From Hydrogenimonas urashimensis (GTDB taxonomy: Bacteria; Campylobacterota; Campylobacteria; Campylobacterales; Hydrogenimonadaceae): DNA of 64,000 nt. Position numbers and translations under genes: made by a program. Where the stretch lies: assembly GCF_016593255.1 (NCBI RefSeq), contig NZ_AP023212.1, positions 372,001-436,000 on the forward strand, read 5' to 3'. Below, in pieces: positions 34,029-43,052 of this stretch (positions are counted from its first letter, which is position 1; each line of letters opens with the position of its first letter). Below the pieces are notes generated by a model. It searched no databases. It was not told where the DNA came from and saw only the letters and a program-made list of their open reading frames with translations.

Positions 34029-35385
34029 AACCGTCCTCTCTGCTCACCATGGACCCGTTGACAACCACCGGCTTCTTTGAAAGCGTCATTTGCTCTTCAT
34101 AGCCAAGAAGATAGCGCAGCAGCTGATAGACGTGATAATGGGAAACAATATGCGTCAGGCTTTCGGGCAACTCAACGTTGGCCGCGACCATCAAGGGCAC
34201 TTCATACACAACAGGGTCGAACGTGTTATGGCCGAATCTCCCTTCTTCTCCGGTAAACTCTCCATGATCCGACGTCATGACAAATACGAAGGGAATGTTT
34301 TGCTCTCTCAAGTACCAGATGATGGCATCGTAAAGCATGAAACTGTAACTAAGGGAGCGGTGATAGTTTACAAGCGGCTCATCGGATTTTTTCCCCGGAT
34401 AATAGATATAGGGCGAGTGCTGTCCGATCTGTTGCAGCACAATGAATCGCTTTTTGGTTAAGTTGGAGGACTCGAGCGCTTCGAAGAGGTGAAAGTCATA
34501 CAGCGGCGGACACGAAGTTTTGGCGTACGTTTGATAGTGATCGATAAACGGTCTCTGCAAAAAGGGTTCGATGTAACGAAGGCTCTTTGGACTTTGAGCG
34601 GAGCAGAACATCGTACTGTATCCGTTCTTTTTCGCCAATCGGAAAAGATTGGTTTCGTTTTTTCCGGAAAGCTGCCGGGGATCGGTCAATCCGTTGAGCA
34701 ACAGCGGTACCGAAACATCGGTATTGGTCGCCCCCGCATAGATTTTTTTGTAGAAATTGCCACTTTTTTTTAATCTTCTTTCCACTTCGCTGTCGTATTT
34801 CATGCTTTCGCCAATCACCAGGACGATGGTGATATTGGATTCCCTGAGAGGATAAAGAGGCGCCTGCGCCCTTTGCAGATATTCCGTGTTGTCCCGAAAA
34901 AGCGTCTGCATGGTCGCGACACCCAGCTTCATACCCAACGTGGCATCAGCAGAAAGCAGTATCAAAACAAGCAAAAGCGCCCTCTTCGTCCATCGCCCCA
35001 TCGTCAATGTACAACTTTCGCTGAAAAATCTTCTCAATCCCCCAACAAGCAGCAGTCCGATTATGAACAAAAGGGTGGGCCGCAGAAAAAGATGCCCCAT
35101 GGCAAAAAATGTTTCGAACGTTTCGTCAATGTGGCCAAAAAACAGACGAATATCCGCGGCGGATACCTCTCTTTGGAAAAAGGTAAAAAAGAGGTGATGG
35201 AGATAGCCCAGAAGCAGCAGGGCCGGATAGAGAATCGTACCTCTTCGGAAAAAGCATGTCACGAACAGAATGAAAACAAAAAACACGAGGCTTCCGGCAA
35301 GTGAGACGCGATGCGTGACAAAAAAGTCCGAAAAAGCGCAATAGAGAGAAAATGCGAGTGCGGCGAACAAAGAAGCGGCACGCAT
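33979..35385 (-). CDS. Phosphoethanolamine transferase-like sulfatase-family membrane protein
   Basis: 468 residues. About five N-terminal membrane helices precede a periplasmic alkaline-phosphatase-fold domain: VIGESMKYD near 200, the nucleophile region TNTDVSVPLLLNG, and SDHGEF with GHN near 400. This fits EptA/CptA-type enzymes that decorate lipid A or core sugars. The start (MRAASLFAALAF) shares one base with the stop of the preceding oxidoreductase gene; an upstream open frame is its shadow. Acceptor unknown. Confidence 0.85.
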   Translation of the reverse strand: MRAASLFAALAFSLYCAFSDFFVTHRVSLAGSLVFFVFILFVTCFFRRGTILYPALLLLGYLHHLFFTFFQREVSAADIRLFFGHIDETFETFFAMGHLFLRPTLLFIIGLLLVGGLRRFFSESCTLTMGRWTKRALLLVLILLSADATLGMKLGVATMQTLFRDNTEYLQRAQAPLYPLRESNITIVLVIGESMKYDSEVERRLKKSGNFYKKIYAGATNTDVSVPLLLNGLTDPRQLSGKNETNLFRLAKKNGYSTMFCSAQSPKSLRYIEPFLQRPFIDHYQTYAKTSCPPLYDFHLFEALESSNLTKKRFIVLQQIGQHSPYIYYPGKKSDEPLVNYHRSLSYSFMLYDAIIWYLREQNIPFVFVMTSDHGEFTGEEGRFGHNTFDPVVYEVPLMVAANVELPESLTHIVSHYHVYQLLRYLLGYEEQMTLSKKPVVVNGSMVSREDGFIVIHPRRICQRVQDP

Positions 35386-36506
35386 CAGTGATGCCGAAGA
35401 AACCTCAAAAGATAGCGGTCCGGCGAAACTCGGATGTCCACCGGGCTGTTTTGGATAATTTTCTCCGCTACCATCTTTCCCATCATAGGGCCGAAGACAA
35501 AACCCCGTCCGCCGAAACCACCGATCAGGAAGAGCCCCCCGATGCGGGGTATCGAACCGTCTTCGGGTTTGAGGCTTTTGGACGGCTTCCCAAGGCGTGC
35601 CAGTGCCGTTTCGGCATCGGCGGCCGCTCCGGCCAACGGGAAATGGTCGCTGACCGAGGAGCGGTGCCCGGCATAGATGCGCACAATCTGCTGGTCCTGC
35701 AAAGATGGAACCAGTCCGACGGCATCGACGATGAGCTGGTTCACCCGCTCGATCTCGCTTCGGGAGTCGTTTCTGACATGGGTCGCCCCGATGCGCACGA
35801 TGCCTTCCACATTGGCGGAGACCGAAAGTTTCCGATGGAGGGTCACGGGTATTTCCGCATCGCTGCGCACATCGACACGCTCGCCCCATACTCCGCCTAT
35901 TTCGATGTAGGGAATCTTCACCGGGAGACGATCGGCACCTGTGGCCAGCACGATGTTTTCCGCCGAAAATTGCCCTATGTGCCAAGCCCCTTTCCGATAA
36001 ACCGGCTTCGCGTCGAAACCCCACCGCGTTTTGATACCTTCCATCAGCCTCATCGCCACCGTCATCGGGTCGACAAAAGCGGCATCTTTGAAGAAAAAAG
36101 CGCCGAAGCGCATCGCCTCAGGCGCGATGTGGGGAAAGTCCGAAGCGGTCACTTTTTCGAAAGGTACGTCGATGAATGGTTCGAAGGATGCGAACTTTTC
36201 GGCATCTTTTTCATCTTTGGGTATCCGGACCAGCCCTTTTTGGAAGAATCCTTCCGGAACCCTCTTGGCATAGAACCTAAGGGCGAAGCGGTAAGCTTCG
36301 TTCGTGATTTTCTGAAGGTCGCCGCCGCGTCCAAGACGGGGGGAGAGAAAAGCCCCCGCCGCCCCGCTCGCTCCCGCAAGCGGCCCTTTTTTGTCCAGCA
36401 GCAGGACCTTCTGTCCGGACTTTTTGAGCCACCAGGCTGTTGAAATGCCTGCGATACCGGCACCTATAACTATTGTATCGTACAGCCGTTCATTCAACGC
36501 CAACAC
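35385..36506 (-). CDS. FAD-dependent oxidoreductase (DAO family, MnmC C-domain-like)
   Basis: 373 residues. The dinucleotide fold VIGAGIAGISTAWWL is at about 13-27, ASGAAGAFLSPRLGR near 47 resembles the MnmC FAD domain, and the C-terminal IGGFGGRGFVFGP closes the FAD site. The methyltransferase domain of full MnmC is absent. Possible roles include tRNA wobble-uridine modification or amino-acid oxidation. It starts immediately after the glyS stop, so a translation link is plausible but not shown. Confidence 0.75.
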   Translation of the reverse strand: MLALNERLYDTIVIGAGIAGISTAWWLKKSGQKVLLLDKKGPLAGASGAAGAFLSPRLGRGGDLQKITNEAYRFALRFYAKRVPEGFFQKGLVRIPKDEKDAEKFASFEPFIDVPFEKVTASDFPHIAPEAMRFGAFFFKDAAFVDPMTVAMRLMEGIKTRWGFDAKPVYRKGAWHIGQFSAENIVLATGADRLPVKIPYIEIGGVWGERVDVRSDAEIPVTLHRKLSVSANVEGIVRIGATHVRNDSRSEIERVNQLIVDAVGLVPSLQDQQIVRIYAGHRSSVSDHFPLAGAAADAETALARLGKPSKSLKPEDGSIPRIGGLFLIGGFGGRGFVFGPMMGKMVAEKIIQNSPVDIRVSPDRYLLRFLRHH

Positions 36507-38555
36507 TCAAACACTGATCTCTTTGATATCCGCAATCTCTTTGAACGCTTTGTAGATGCTGCCCACCAGGTTTTTCCGGTTGGTGCGGATTTTCTCATTC
36601 TCCGTATTGACCATGACATTGTCGAAAAAACGATCAAGCTGCGGTTTGAGCGAAAAGAGCGCATCCAGCTGCGCTTCGTACTCCTCGTACTCTTTCGAAA
36701 CGACGTCGCCAAAGGAATCCCAGAGAGCTTTTTCCTCCTCTTTTTCAAAAAGCGAAGGATCGACGCTCAAATCGCCTTCCAGGTCGACATCTTTGCTGAT
36801 GTTGGCCACCCGTTTGAATGTGGTGAACACCTCTTTGAATTCGTCGCTTTCGGTGATGTTCCTGAGCGCCTCGACCTTCCTGACGATTTCGTTGACATCC
36901 CGCTCGCCGCTTGCCAGGACCGCCGTGATGATCGAAGGGTTGGCATCGAGCGCTTTGTAGAAGCGTTCATCGAAAAATTTCTCCAGTTCTTCCGTCTCGA
37001 AGGGAGCGTACTCCTTTTTGAAATACTCGATCATCTCCGTAATATGGAAGGGGATGCCAAAATGGGTCACGATGCGAATGATTCCCGCCGCCGCGCGTCT
37101 GAGAGCGAACGGATCGCGGGAGCCGGTCGGTATCTTGCCGACGGAAAAGAGTGCCATCAGGTTGTCGAATCTGTAGGCGATGGCAAGCAGTGCGGCGAAG
37201 AGATTTTCGGGAAGGTCGCTCTCCTCACCGGCGGGCAGATACTGGTCGCGTATCGCCACGGCGACAAGATCCTCCTCGCCCAGGGCCCTGGCGTAGTAGT
37301 ATCCCATGATCCCCTGCAGTTCGGTGAATTCGTAAACCATTTCACTGAGCAGATCGGCTTTTGCGAGCATGGCGGCACGCTCGGCAAGCGCCTTGAGCTC
37401 TCCCAGCTCTTTGGAAGTCTCTTTTTCGAGTCTTTCGGCATACACTTCCGTCAGCGTCGTCATGATGACGCTTTCGCGAACGCTTTTGTCAAACATCGTT
37501 CCCAGCCCGTCCATATAGACGATATTCTTGAGCCCTTCCGGGTCGAGTCCCCGTCTGAGGTCGTTTTCGTAAAAGAACATGGCATCGGCCAGCCGGGGCT
37601 TGAGTACCCGCTCGTTGCCTGCGACAACCTGGGAGAAATCGTCGGTTTTGGCATTCGAGACGACAACGAATCCGTTGTGAAGTTTTCCATTTTTGAAAAC
37701 GGGAAAGTATCGCTGATGCTCCTTCATGCTGGTCATGACCACTTCGGGAGGTAGCTTCAGGAAACTCTCATCAAAACGTCCAAACAGGGGGGTAGGATAC
37801 TCCGTGATGGCCACCACCTCTTCCATGAGTTCTTCGTCCCGCCCTACTTCGATATCCAGATCCTTTTCGATGCGGTCGAACCCTTCGAGGATGCTCTTTT
37901 GGCGATGGTCGGCGAAAAGGTCGACACCGCCGTTTTTCAGTGCCTTGAAATAGGCTTTCGGAGAATCGACCGTTACCGGATCGAAAGAGACCTGCCGGTG
38001 CACACGGGTCGTGTTGCCGCTGCGCACGCCAAAAAGCTCCATCGGCACCACTTCATTTCCCAGAAGCGTCAATACCCACCGTACCGGGCGGATGAACTCC
38101 TCTTTTCTCTCGCCCCAACGCATCATTTTGCCAAAGCGCATCGAACCGAGCCAGGTTTTCACCATCTCTTCGAGCAGCGCTTCGACCGGTTCGCCTTTGA
38201 TGATTCTTTTGTAGTAGAGCACCTCTTTGCCGCCCTTTTTGCCGCGGCCTATCTCATCCAGAGACACCCCGCACTTCTTAGCGAAACTCTCCGCCGCTCG
38301 GGTCGGCTTCCCCTCTTTGAAAGCGATCTGTACCGGCGGGCCGAACATCTCCTCTTCGCTGTCGGGCTGCCGGGTCGGAAATTCCGGATGCCACAGCACC
38401 AGCCGGCGCGGCGTGTAAGAGAATTCGAATTCGCTCATAAGCCGGTTGGCCTCCAGAATATTCGCCCACGATCTTTCGATGTCGTCAAGTATTTTAAGCA
38501 GCGGAATGGCGGGAAGCTCCTCCACCCCGATTTCGATAAGCAAAGGTTGCATCAT
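36507..38555 (-). CDS. glyS: Glycyl-tRNA synthetase beta subunit
   Basis: 682 residues of the alpha2beta2-type enzyme; the beta subunit provides the tRNA-binding and editing-like HD domain. N-terminal LLIEIGVEELPA and FEFSYTPRRLVL near 50 are diagnostic, and GSRDPFALRRAAAGIIRI near 505 is the conserved C-terminal motif. Length is normal. glyQ is not in the window. First gene of a run with the FAD oxidoreductase and phosphoethanolamine transferase genes. Confidence 0.96.
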   Translation of the reverse strand: MMQPLLIEIGVEELPAIPLLKILDDIERSWANILEANRLMSEFEFSYTPRRLVLWHPEFPTRQPDSEEEMFGPPVQIAFKEGKPTRAAESFAKKCGVSLDEIGRGKKGGKEVLYYKRIIKGEPVEALLEEMVKTWLGSMRFGKMMRWGERKEEFIRPVRWVLTLLGNEVVPMELFGVRSGNTTRVHRQVSFDPVTVDSPKAYFKALKNGGVDLFADHRQKSILEGFDRIEKDLDIEVGRDEELMEEVVAITEYPTPLFGRFDESFLKLPPEVVMTSMKEHQRYFPVFKNGKLHNGFVVVSNAKTDDFSQVVAGNERVLKPRLADAMFFYENDLRRGLDPEGLKNIVYMDGLGTMFDKSVRESVIMTTLTEVYAERLEKETSKELGELKALAERAAMLAKADLLSEMVYEFTELQGIMGYYYARALGEEDLVAVAIRDQYLPAGEESDLPENLFAALLAIAYRFDNLMALFSVGKIPTGSRDPFALRRAAAGIIRIVTHFGIPFHITEMIEYFKKEYAPFETEELEKFFDERFYKALDANPSIITAVLASGERDVNEIVRKVEALRNITESDEFKEVFTTFKRVANISKDVDLEGDLSVDPSLFEKEEEKALWDSFGDVVSKEYEEYEAQLDALFSLKPQLDRFFDNVMVNTENEKIRTNRKNLVGSIYKAFKEIADIKEISV

Positions 38556-38883
38556 GGCTCTTACCTTACAATTGGAAAAGTTGATGCGATTGTACAGAAT
38601 CTGCGCTTATAACGAGGTGAGAGAAAGAGTAGAGCGCGGTTTCGAAGGTCTCGTCCACCCGCTGTCATACGAGGGTTGGACACTTCTGTTCGTAGCCAGC
38701 GGCCGATTGATGAGGATGAAGATGAGAACCTTTTTGAATACCGGGGAATCTGCAGAAATATTGCAAACAGCCCATATGATCAAGTGCCCTGCTACCCGAT
38801 CGACGTCGTAGGGCATTTACGGAAATTGTACCGTTTCATGGCAAAAGAGAATAGCCATGATACATTTCTTAATTTCCGTTTCC
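38556..38883. other. Region between glyS and the cardiolipin synthase gene; possible relic ORFs
   Basis: No gene I can support. A glyS -10 candidate (minus-strand TACAAT, 38589-38594) is present. On the plus strand two overlapping short frames (ending at 38811 and 38912) are open in succession and could be a frameshifted remnant, the second reading RPIDEDEDENLFEYRGICRN. Neither has a convincing ribosome site. Confidence 0.3.
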
Positions 38884-40254
38884 TCACATTTGTGGGGCGA
38901 AAATACGCATGACGTTTTCACCCAGCCGGCGCACCTTGGAAGCCGGTGCGAGACCATAGCTCGAATCGGCAAGGAGGCTTTGCATCCACCTCTCCGTATG
39001 GCGGATAATCGCCTCCGAATAACAGAAACTCACTACCTCGTAGTTGAGCAGCAGGCTGCGGTTGTCGAGATTGACCGACCCGAGCATCGCTCCCAGGTCG
39101 TCGAAGAGAATGGCTTTGGCGTGGAGCATATTGCCTTCATAAAGCGCCACGTCGATCCCCTCTTCCGCCAGCTCTCGCATGTAGCTGCTGCGCGCCAGGT
39201 CGGCAATGCGGTGGTTGGATTTACGGGGTGTGATGAGTTTGACATCGACTCCTTTGTGATGGGCGATACGCTGAGCCAGCATCATCGCTTCGTCGGGAAC
39301 GAAATAGGGGGTGACGATCCAGAGCCGTTTTCGAACGAAAAAGGCAGCGCTGACAATCGCTTCAAAAAGCGCGTCGCCGGGAATGTCGGGACCGGATGGA
39401 ACCACCTGCATATAGGCTTCGCCCTTCCCTTCGTTCATTGGCTCCAATGGCAGTCTCTCCCCCGTCGCGAATCGCCAATCGGCGGCGAAAACTTCCGCAT
39501 AGCGGTGTACCACGGGGCCTTCGGCGTAAAGCAGCATATCTTCCCAGCGGTTGGGCACGGGGGTGGGCCCCAGATACTCCTCGCTGAGGTTCATGCCGCC
39601 CGTCAAGACGGCGCGCTGGTCGAAAAGATAGATTTTGCGATGGTTACGAAGGTTGATGTAGTTGCTCCTGGGCGATTGGAAAATAGGCATAAAAAAGCGC
39701 ACATCCACCCCCGCTTCTTTCAAACGGCGAAGCGGCTTGCGGCGAAAATAGACCCCCCACGACCCCACCGCGTCGATCAGCAGTTTCACCGTCACTCCCG
39801 CCCGGGCCCGCTCGATCAGCAGGTCACCCAGGCGTCGCGTCACGTCGTCGTCTTTGAAGACGTAGGTGCTGATCCAGATAGTGCGCCGCGCCTCACGGAT
39901 GGCGCGCTGCAGATAGGAAAATGCCTCCACCCCGTCGAAAATGAGCCGCACTTCGTTCCCGTAGGTCGCTTCGGGGATGCCGTTGTTGCGCAAAATCCCC
40001 TCGATGGGGTTACCCGTCTGCGCAGTCGGTTTTCCGGTAGTCCGTTTGGCTTGTTTCGCCGGAATCTTGCGGGTGCCGATCACCAGATAGACGAGCGTCG
40101 CCAGGTAGGGCACCACCACCATCGCGAAAAGCCAGGCGATCATGCTCGTCGGCGACCGGCGCTGGTAGAGCATGTGCAGAAACGAAACGACGATCAATAT
40201 CTCCCAAAGGAGAAAAAAACCCGTCGCCAAAAGGGATCCGTTCACTTCGATCAT
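38884..40254 (-). CDS. cls: Cardiolipin synthase-type phospholipase D protein
   Basis: 456 residues. Two N-terminal membrane helices (about 10-28 and 37-60), then two HKD motifs: H205, K207, D212 in HRKIYLFD, and H378, K380, D385 in HAKAILFD. This architecture is that of ClsA-type cardiolipin synthases, which join two phosphatidylglycerols. Full length. The start overlaps the stop of a short JetA-like remnant by 4 bp, just downstream of mcrB. Confidence 0.9.
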   Translation of the reverse strand: MIEVNGSLLATGFFLLWEILIVVSFLHMLYQRRSPTSMIAWLFAMVVVPYLATLVYLVIGTRKIPAKQAKRTTGKPTAQTGNPIEGILRNNGIPEATYGNEVRLIFDGVEAFSYLQRAIREARRTIWISTYVFKDDDVTRRLGDLLIERARAGVTVKLLIDAVGSWGVYFRRKPLRRLKEAGVDVRFFMPIFQSPRSNYINLRNHRKIYLFDQRAVLTGGMNLSEEYLGPTPVPNRWEDMLLYAEGPVVHRYAEVFAADWRFATGERLPLEPMNEGKGEAYMQVVPSGPDIPGDALFEAIVSAAFFVRKRLWIVTPYFVPDEAMMLAQRIAHHKGVDVKLITPRKSNHRIADLARSSYMRELAEEGIDVALYEGNMLHAKAILFDDLGAMLGSVNLDNRSLLLNYEVVSFCYSEAIIRHTERWMQSLLADSSYGLAPASKVRRLGENVMRIFAPQM

Positions 40255-40361
40255 GAAAATCTCCTATCCAAACACGAAAGAATCGTCGCGAAATGGTCAC
40301 TCCCCACCAACCGCAAGGCCGGCTTGGTGCTTCGCAGGGCTATGAGGTATTCGTAGGTCAT
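40251..40361 (-). pseudogene. N-terminal remnant of a DUF3375/JetA-like (Wadjet) gene
   Basis: A 36-codon frame starts four bases after the mcrB stop and ends in a TGA overlapping the cls start. Its product begins MTYEYLIALRSTKPALRLVG and continues SDHFATILSCLDRRFS. I recall the same pattern (short helix, LR..hPA.RLL, then D/EHAPLILSFL) at the N terminus of DUF3375 proteins, which are JetA of Wadjet plasmid-defence systems and are normally around 500 residues. Nothing beyond residue 36 is kept. Assignment rests on memory of the family and needs a search. Confidence 0.5.
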
Positions 40362-40364
40362 CGG

Positions 40365-41831
40365 TTATTCGGTAGCTTCATCTGTCATCGACCCTATGAT
40401 TTCCCGCGCTTCACGCAGCCCTTCATTGTCGCCGTAGAAATACTCTTCGAGCAGTGGATCGATTTTATACTGAAGGACGAATTTGAGCTCTTCGTCACTA
40501 CTTATCGGCATGAAGTAGCTGTGACCCAGGCGGTACTCTTCGCCCAGTTGATCCGCGACGAAGTTGTTCAGTTCTTCAAAAACTTCTCTGGCTTTCTGGT
40601 GTTCTATCAATTCCGCATTCGGCGCCATCTTCAAAAAGGTGAAGCGTCGCCGCAGCGCCACGTCGATGAGGGCGATCGATTTGTCGGTGCTGTTCATCGT
40701 CCCGATGATGTAGAGGTTTTCGGGCACCGTGAAGCGCTCTTTGGAGTATGGCAGCGTCACTTCGAGCGTGCCGCGTTTGTCCTCTTCGATGAGGGTGATG
40801 AGTTCGCCGAAGATTTTGGAGATGTTGCCTCGGTTGATTTCGTCGATGACGAGGTAGTAGTTTCGCTCCGTGTCTTTTCGCGCATCATCAACGATTTCGC
40901 AAAAGACTCCTTTCGTCAACACGATTTTTCCCTCGTTATTGGGACGAAACCCTTCGACGAAATCTTCGTAACCGTAGCTTTGGTGGAATGTAACGAAACG
41001 GATACGGTTGTTTAAACTCTCATCGAAATCGGGCAAATCGTAATGATCGTTCGAAGTGATAATATCGAAAATTTCCCACTCGGACTTGCCCTCTTCGATG
41101 AGTTGGATGAGTTGTTTGATGTTGTGGGTTTTGCCGACGCCGGGAGGGCCATAAAGTATGATGTTATTAATATAATTTAACTTGTTTTTTTGAATAAAAT
41201 AATGTTTTCCGTTTCTCTCAAAATCATTATTATCTTTATTTTCTAAAGTAAAAAAATTTATATTTTTTTCACCAAAAATATCGACAAGCCTCCTTTTTAT
41301 TTGCTCAACCGTTAAATCAGATGACTGATCTATTGCATCTTTGTATATTGCTTTAACTGGATATTGACTGGCATCTTGATTGATTGAAAAATACCATTTG
41401 ACCGATAATGGAACATCAAAATCGTTGGGATTTTCACGAAATTTTTTCATGCTATTTTTAATTTTATTTTTATTAGTTGATATATTTTCGTAATATTTCT
41501 CATGTTCTTCGAGAGATTTTTTCGCATTTTCACAATAATTTTCATCAAAATCATTACAAATAGATTCAATGAAATATTTTTTTGCATCATTATTTATTGT
41601 TTGTGTAAATTTTTCGCCTTTTAACATATAAATTAAATTATTCAAATAAATTTTCAAACTTGATTCATTCCAATTGTGATCGCTATCTTTTTTTACAGTT
41701 TCTTTTATTTTATCAACAATATGTGCTTGTGTTTTAGTGTTTATGACATTTATTCCATTTTCTTCAATATAATTTTTAAATTTTTCATATACGTCTTTTA
41801 TGTGATTTTCTGTAATACTATTTTTCATCAA
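40365..41831 (-). CDS. mcrB: McrB-like restriction GTPase with AT-rich specificity domain
   Basis: 488 residues. The AAA+ GTPase core is clear: P-loop GPPGVGKT at 228-235, Walker B YLVIDE at 326-331, NRGNISK, and MNSTDKS at 379-385, a McrB signature. Residues 1-223 are a separate, Lys/Asn-rich domain without visible similarity to the E. coli McrB DNA-binding domain; YPVKAIYKDAI near 157-167 hints at the ScoMcrA-head-like type. DNA for residues 1-223 is strongly AT-rich while the core matches the genome. McrB translocates on modified DNA and drives McrC cleavage. It follows mcrC, overlapping by 14 bp. Confidence 0.88.
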   Translation of the reverse strand: MMKNSITENHIKDVYEKFKNYIEENGINVINTKTQAHIVDKIKETVKKDSDHNWNESSLKIYLNNLIYMLKGEKFTQTINNDAKKYFIESICNDFDENYCENAKKSLEEHEKYYENISTNKNKIKNSMKKFRENPNDFDVPLSVKWYFSINQDASQYPVKAIYKDAIDQSSDLTVEQIKRRLVDIFGEKNINFFTLENKDNNDFERNGKHYFIQKNKLNYINNIILYGPPGVGKTHNIKQLIQLIEEGKSEWEIFDIITSNDHYDLPDFDESLNNRIRFVTFHQSYGYEDFVEGFRPNNEGKIVLTKGVFCEIVDDARKDTERNYYLVIDEINRGNISKIFGELITLIEEDKRGTLEVTLPYSKERFTVPENLYIIGTMNSTDKSIALIDVALRRRFTFLKMAPNAELIEHQKAREVFEELNNFVADQLGEEYRLGHSYFMPISSDEELKFVLQYKIDPLLEEYFYGDNEGLREAREIIGSMTDEATE

Positions 41832-42942
41832 GCATATCCTTTAAATTATTTTTGATATTTTTCATAAATTCATTGGAAGCATATCCTAACTCCAAACTCC
41901 GCATCCTCAATCTTACCACGTTCTCCCCTTCCCCCAGAACCAAATCTTCCCGCACATCGACACGATGTTTGGGGTAGAGCAGCATGACATCTTTTATGCC
42001 GAAGTTGATGCCGTAGGCGAACATCTGGTATTTGTCCTGGGTGGCGAGGTCGTCGCGGTTGGCGATGCTTTTGTATTTGGTGTCGATGATGAGACGGTCG
42101 GTGAGGATGTCGGGTTTGAGCTGGAGGTTGCCGAAGTTGCGCTGCACCTGCAGGCGTGCGGTGGAGTCGATCTCCTGAACGAGTCGCCCGACGAAGGCTT
42201 CGAAGACCTCTCCCATATCGAACAAAAAAGCGAAGCTTCGCTCCTCTTTGGTGGAGGGGAGCGGCACGAGCCTGTCGAGGATCATTTTGGCGATGGTGTA
42301 GCTTTTTTCGAAGCGGCGGTTCAATCGGTCGAAACGGACGGCATGGCGGCGATGGTCGATGCGCTGGCGGGTCACTTCGTCGAAGATCGCTTCGCAGCGT
42401 CGCAGGGTGGCATCGTGGCTGAATCGTCGAAAAATGTCGATGGCATAAAGAAAGAAACGGTTGAGCGGATTGTCCATGCTGAATTCGTCATATTCACAGT
42501 GGAGGTTCTGGTGGTGGAAGTGGCGGAAATTCTTTTCGAAAAGGTATTTGCCCCGCAGCACTTTCAGGTCTTCTCTTTTCGTCACGTAGCTTCGGAAAAC
42601 TCCCCGTTTGAGCTCTTCGAAGAGCCCCGTGGCGAAGAGTCGGATGAAAAGCTCCAGAATATCGTGCTTTTGATTTTGGGCTTCGAAGAGGTCTTCGTTT
42701 CGTAGATCGACCCCTTGGGCGTAGAGCAGCATCGTGATGAAAATGTCGAGGTTGTCGGTCGCTTCGTCGGCGATTTTGGGGACGATGAAATAGCTCTTTC
42801 CCTCCAGTTGCAGAAAACCGCAGTAGTTGTCGGGCACGACCCCTGCGAAGCTGTTTTTGAAATAGGGTTGCAAAGCCGGAGTGCGGCGTATCGTTTCGGC
42901 CAGCTCTTTCGGAACGGGCCGATTTTCCGTTAGATATTCCAT
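41818..42942 (-). CDS. mcrC: McrC-like restriction endonuclease subunit
   Basis: 374 residues. The N-terminal region is the McrB-contacting domain of the McrC family (FAGVVPDNYCGFLQLEG, FIVPKI near 52). The C-terminal nuclease has PD-(D/E)xK residues D278, D287 and K289 in LKPDIL and LIIDTKYK. No truncation. It is the first gene of the pair, opposite to the usual mcrB-mcrC order. The last 20 or so codons fall into AT-rich DNA that continues into mcrB. Confidence 0.9.
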   Translation of the reverse strand: MEYLTENRPVPKELAETIRRTPALQPYFKNSFAGVVPDNYCGFLQLEGKSYFIVPKIADEATDNLDIFITMLLYAQGVDLRNEDLFEAQNQKHDILELFIRLFATGLFEELKRGVFRSYVTKREDLKVLRGKYLFEKNFRHFHHQNLHCEYDEFSMDNPLNRFFLYAIDIFRRFSHDATLRRCEAIFDEVTRQRIDHRRHAVRFDRLNRRFEKSYTIAKMILDRLVPLPSTKEERSFAFLFDMGEVFEAFVGRLVQEIDSTARLQVQRNFGNLQLKPDILTDRLIIDTKYKSIANRDDLATQDKYQMFAYGINFGIKDVMLLYPKHRVDVREDLVLGEGENVVRLRMRSLELGYASNEFMKNIKNNLKDMLDEK

Positions 42943-42981
42943 GACATGATCGTCTTTTTACCACTCCAATTCTATCTTCAC

Positions 42982-43001
42982 TTTTGCATTTTCATGCAAA
43001 A
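42982..43001 (-). promoter_or_regulatory. Perfect 8-bp inverted repeat upstream of mcrC
   Basis: TTTTGCAT-TTTC-ATGCAAAA lies about 40 bp before the mcrC ATG, directly upstream of a TAGAAT -10 candidate. It could be an operator for a restriction controller or a weak hairpin at the end of the nuo operon; no T-run follows on either strand. Confidence 0.45.
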
Positions 43002-43052
43002 ACGTCCAACGATTCAGCTTTGCGCTCCACACTCCCTGCTTTGCATCCGGTT

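Noticed and set aside
38857-40356. 499-codon open frame on the plus strand
   Set aside because: Antisense to the cardiolipin synthase gene, whose HKD motifs are intact.
42982-43001. The perfect inverted repeat as a rho-independent terminator of the nuo operon
   Set aside because: No T-run follows the stem on the minus strand and the stem is AT-rich; listed as a regulatory site instead.
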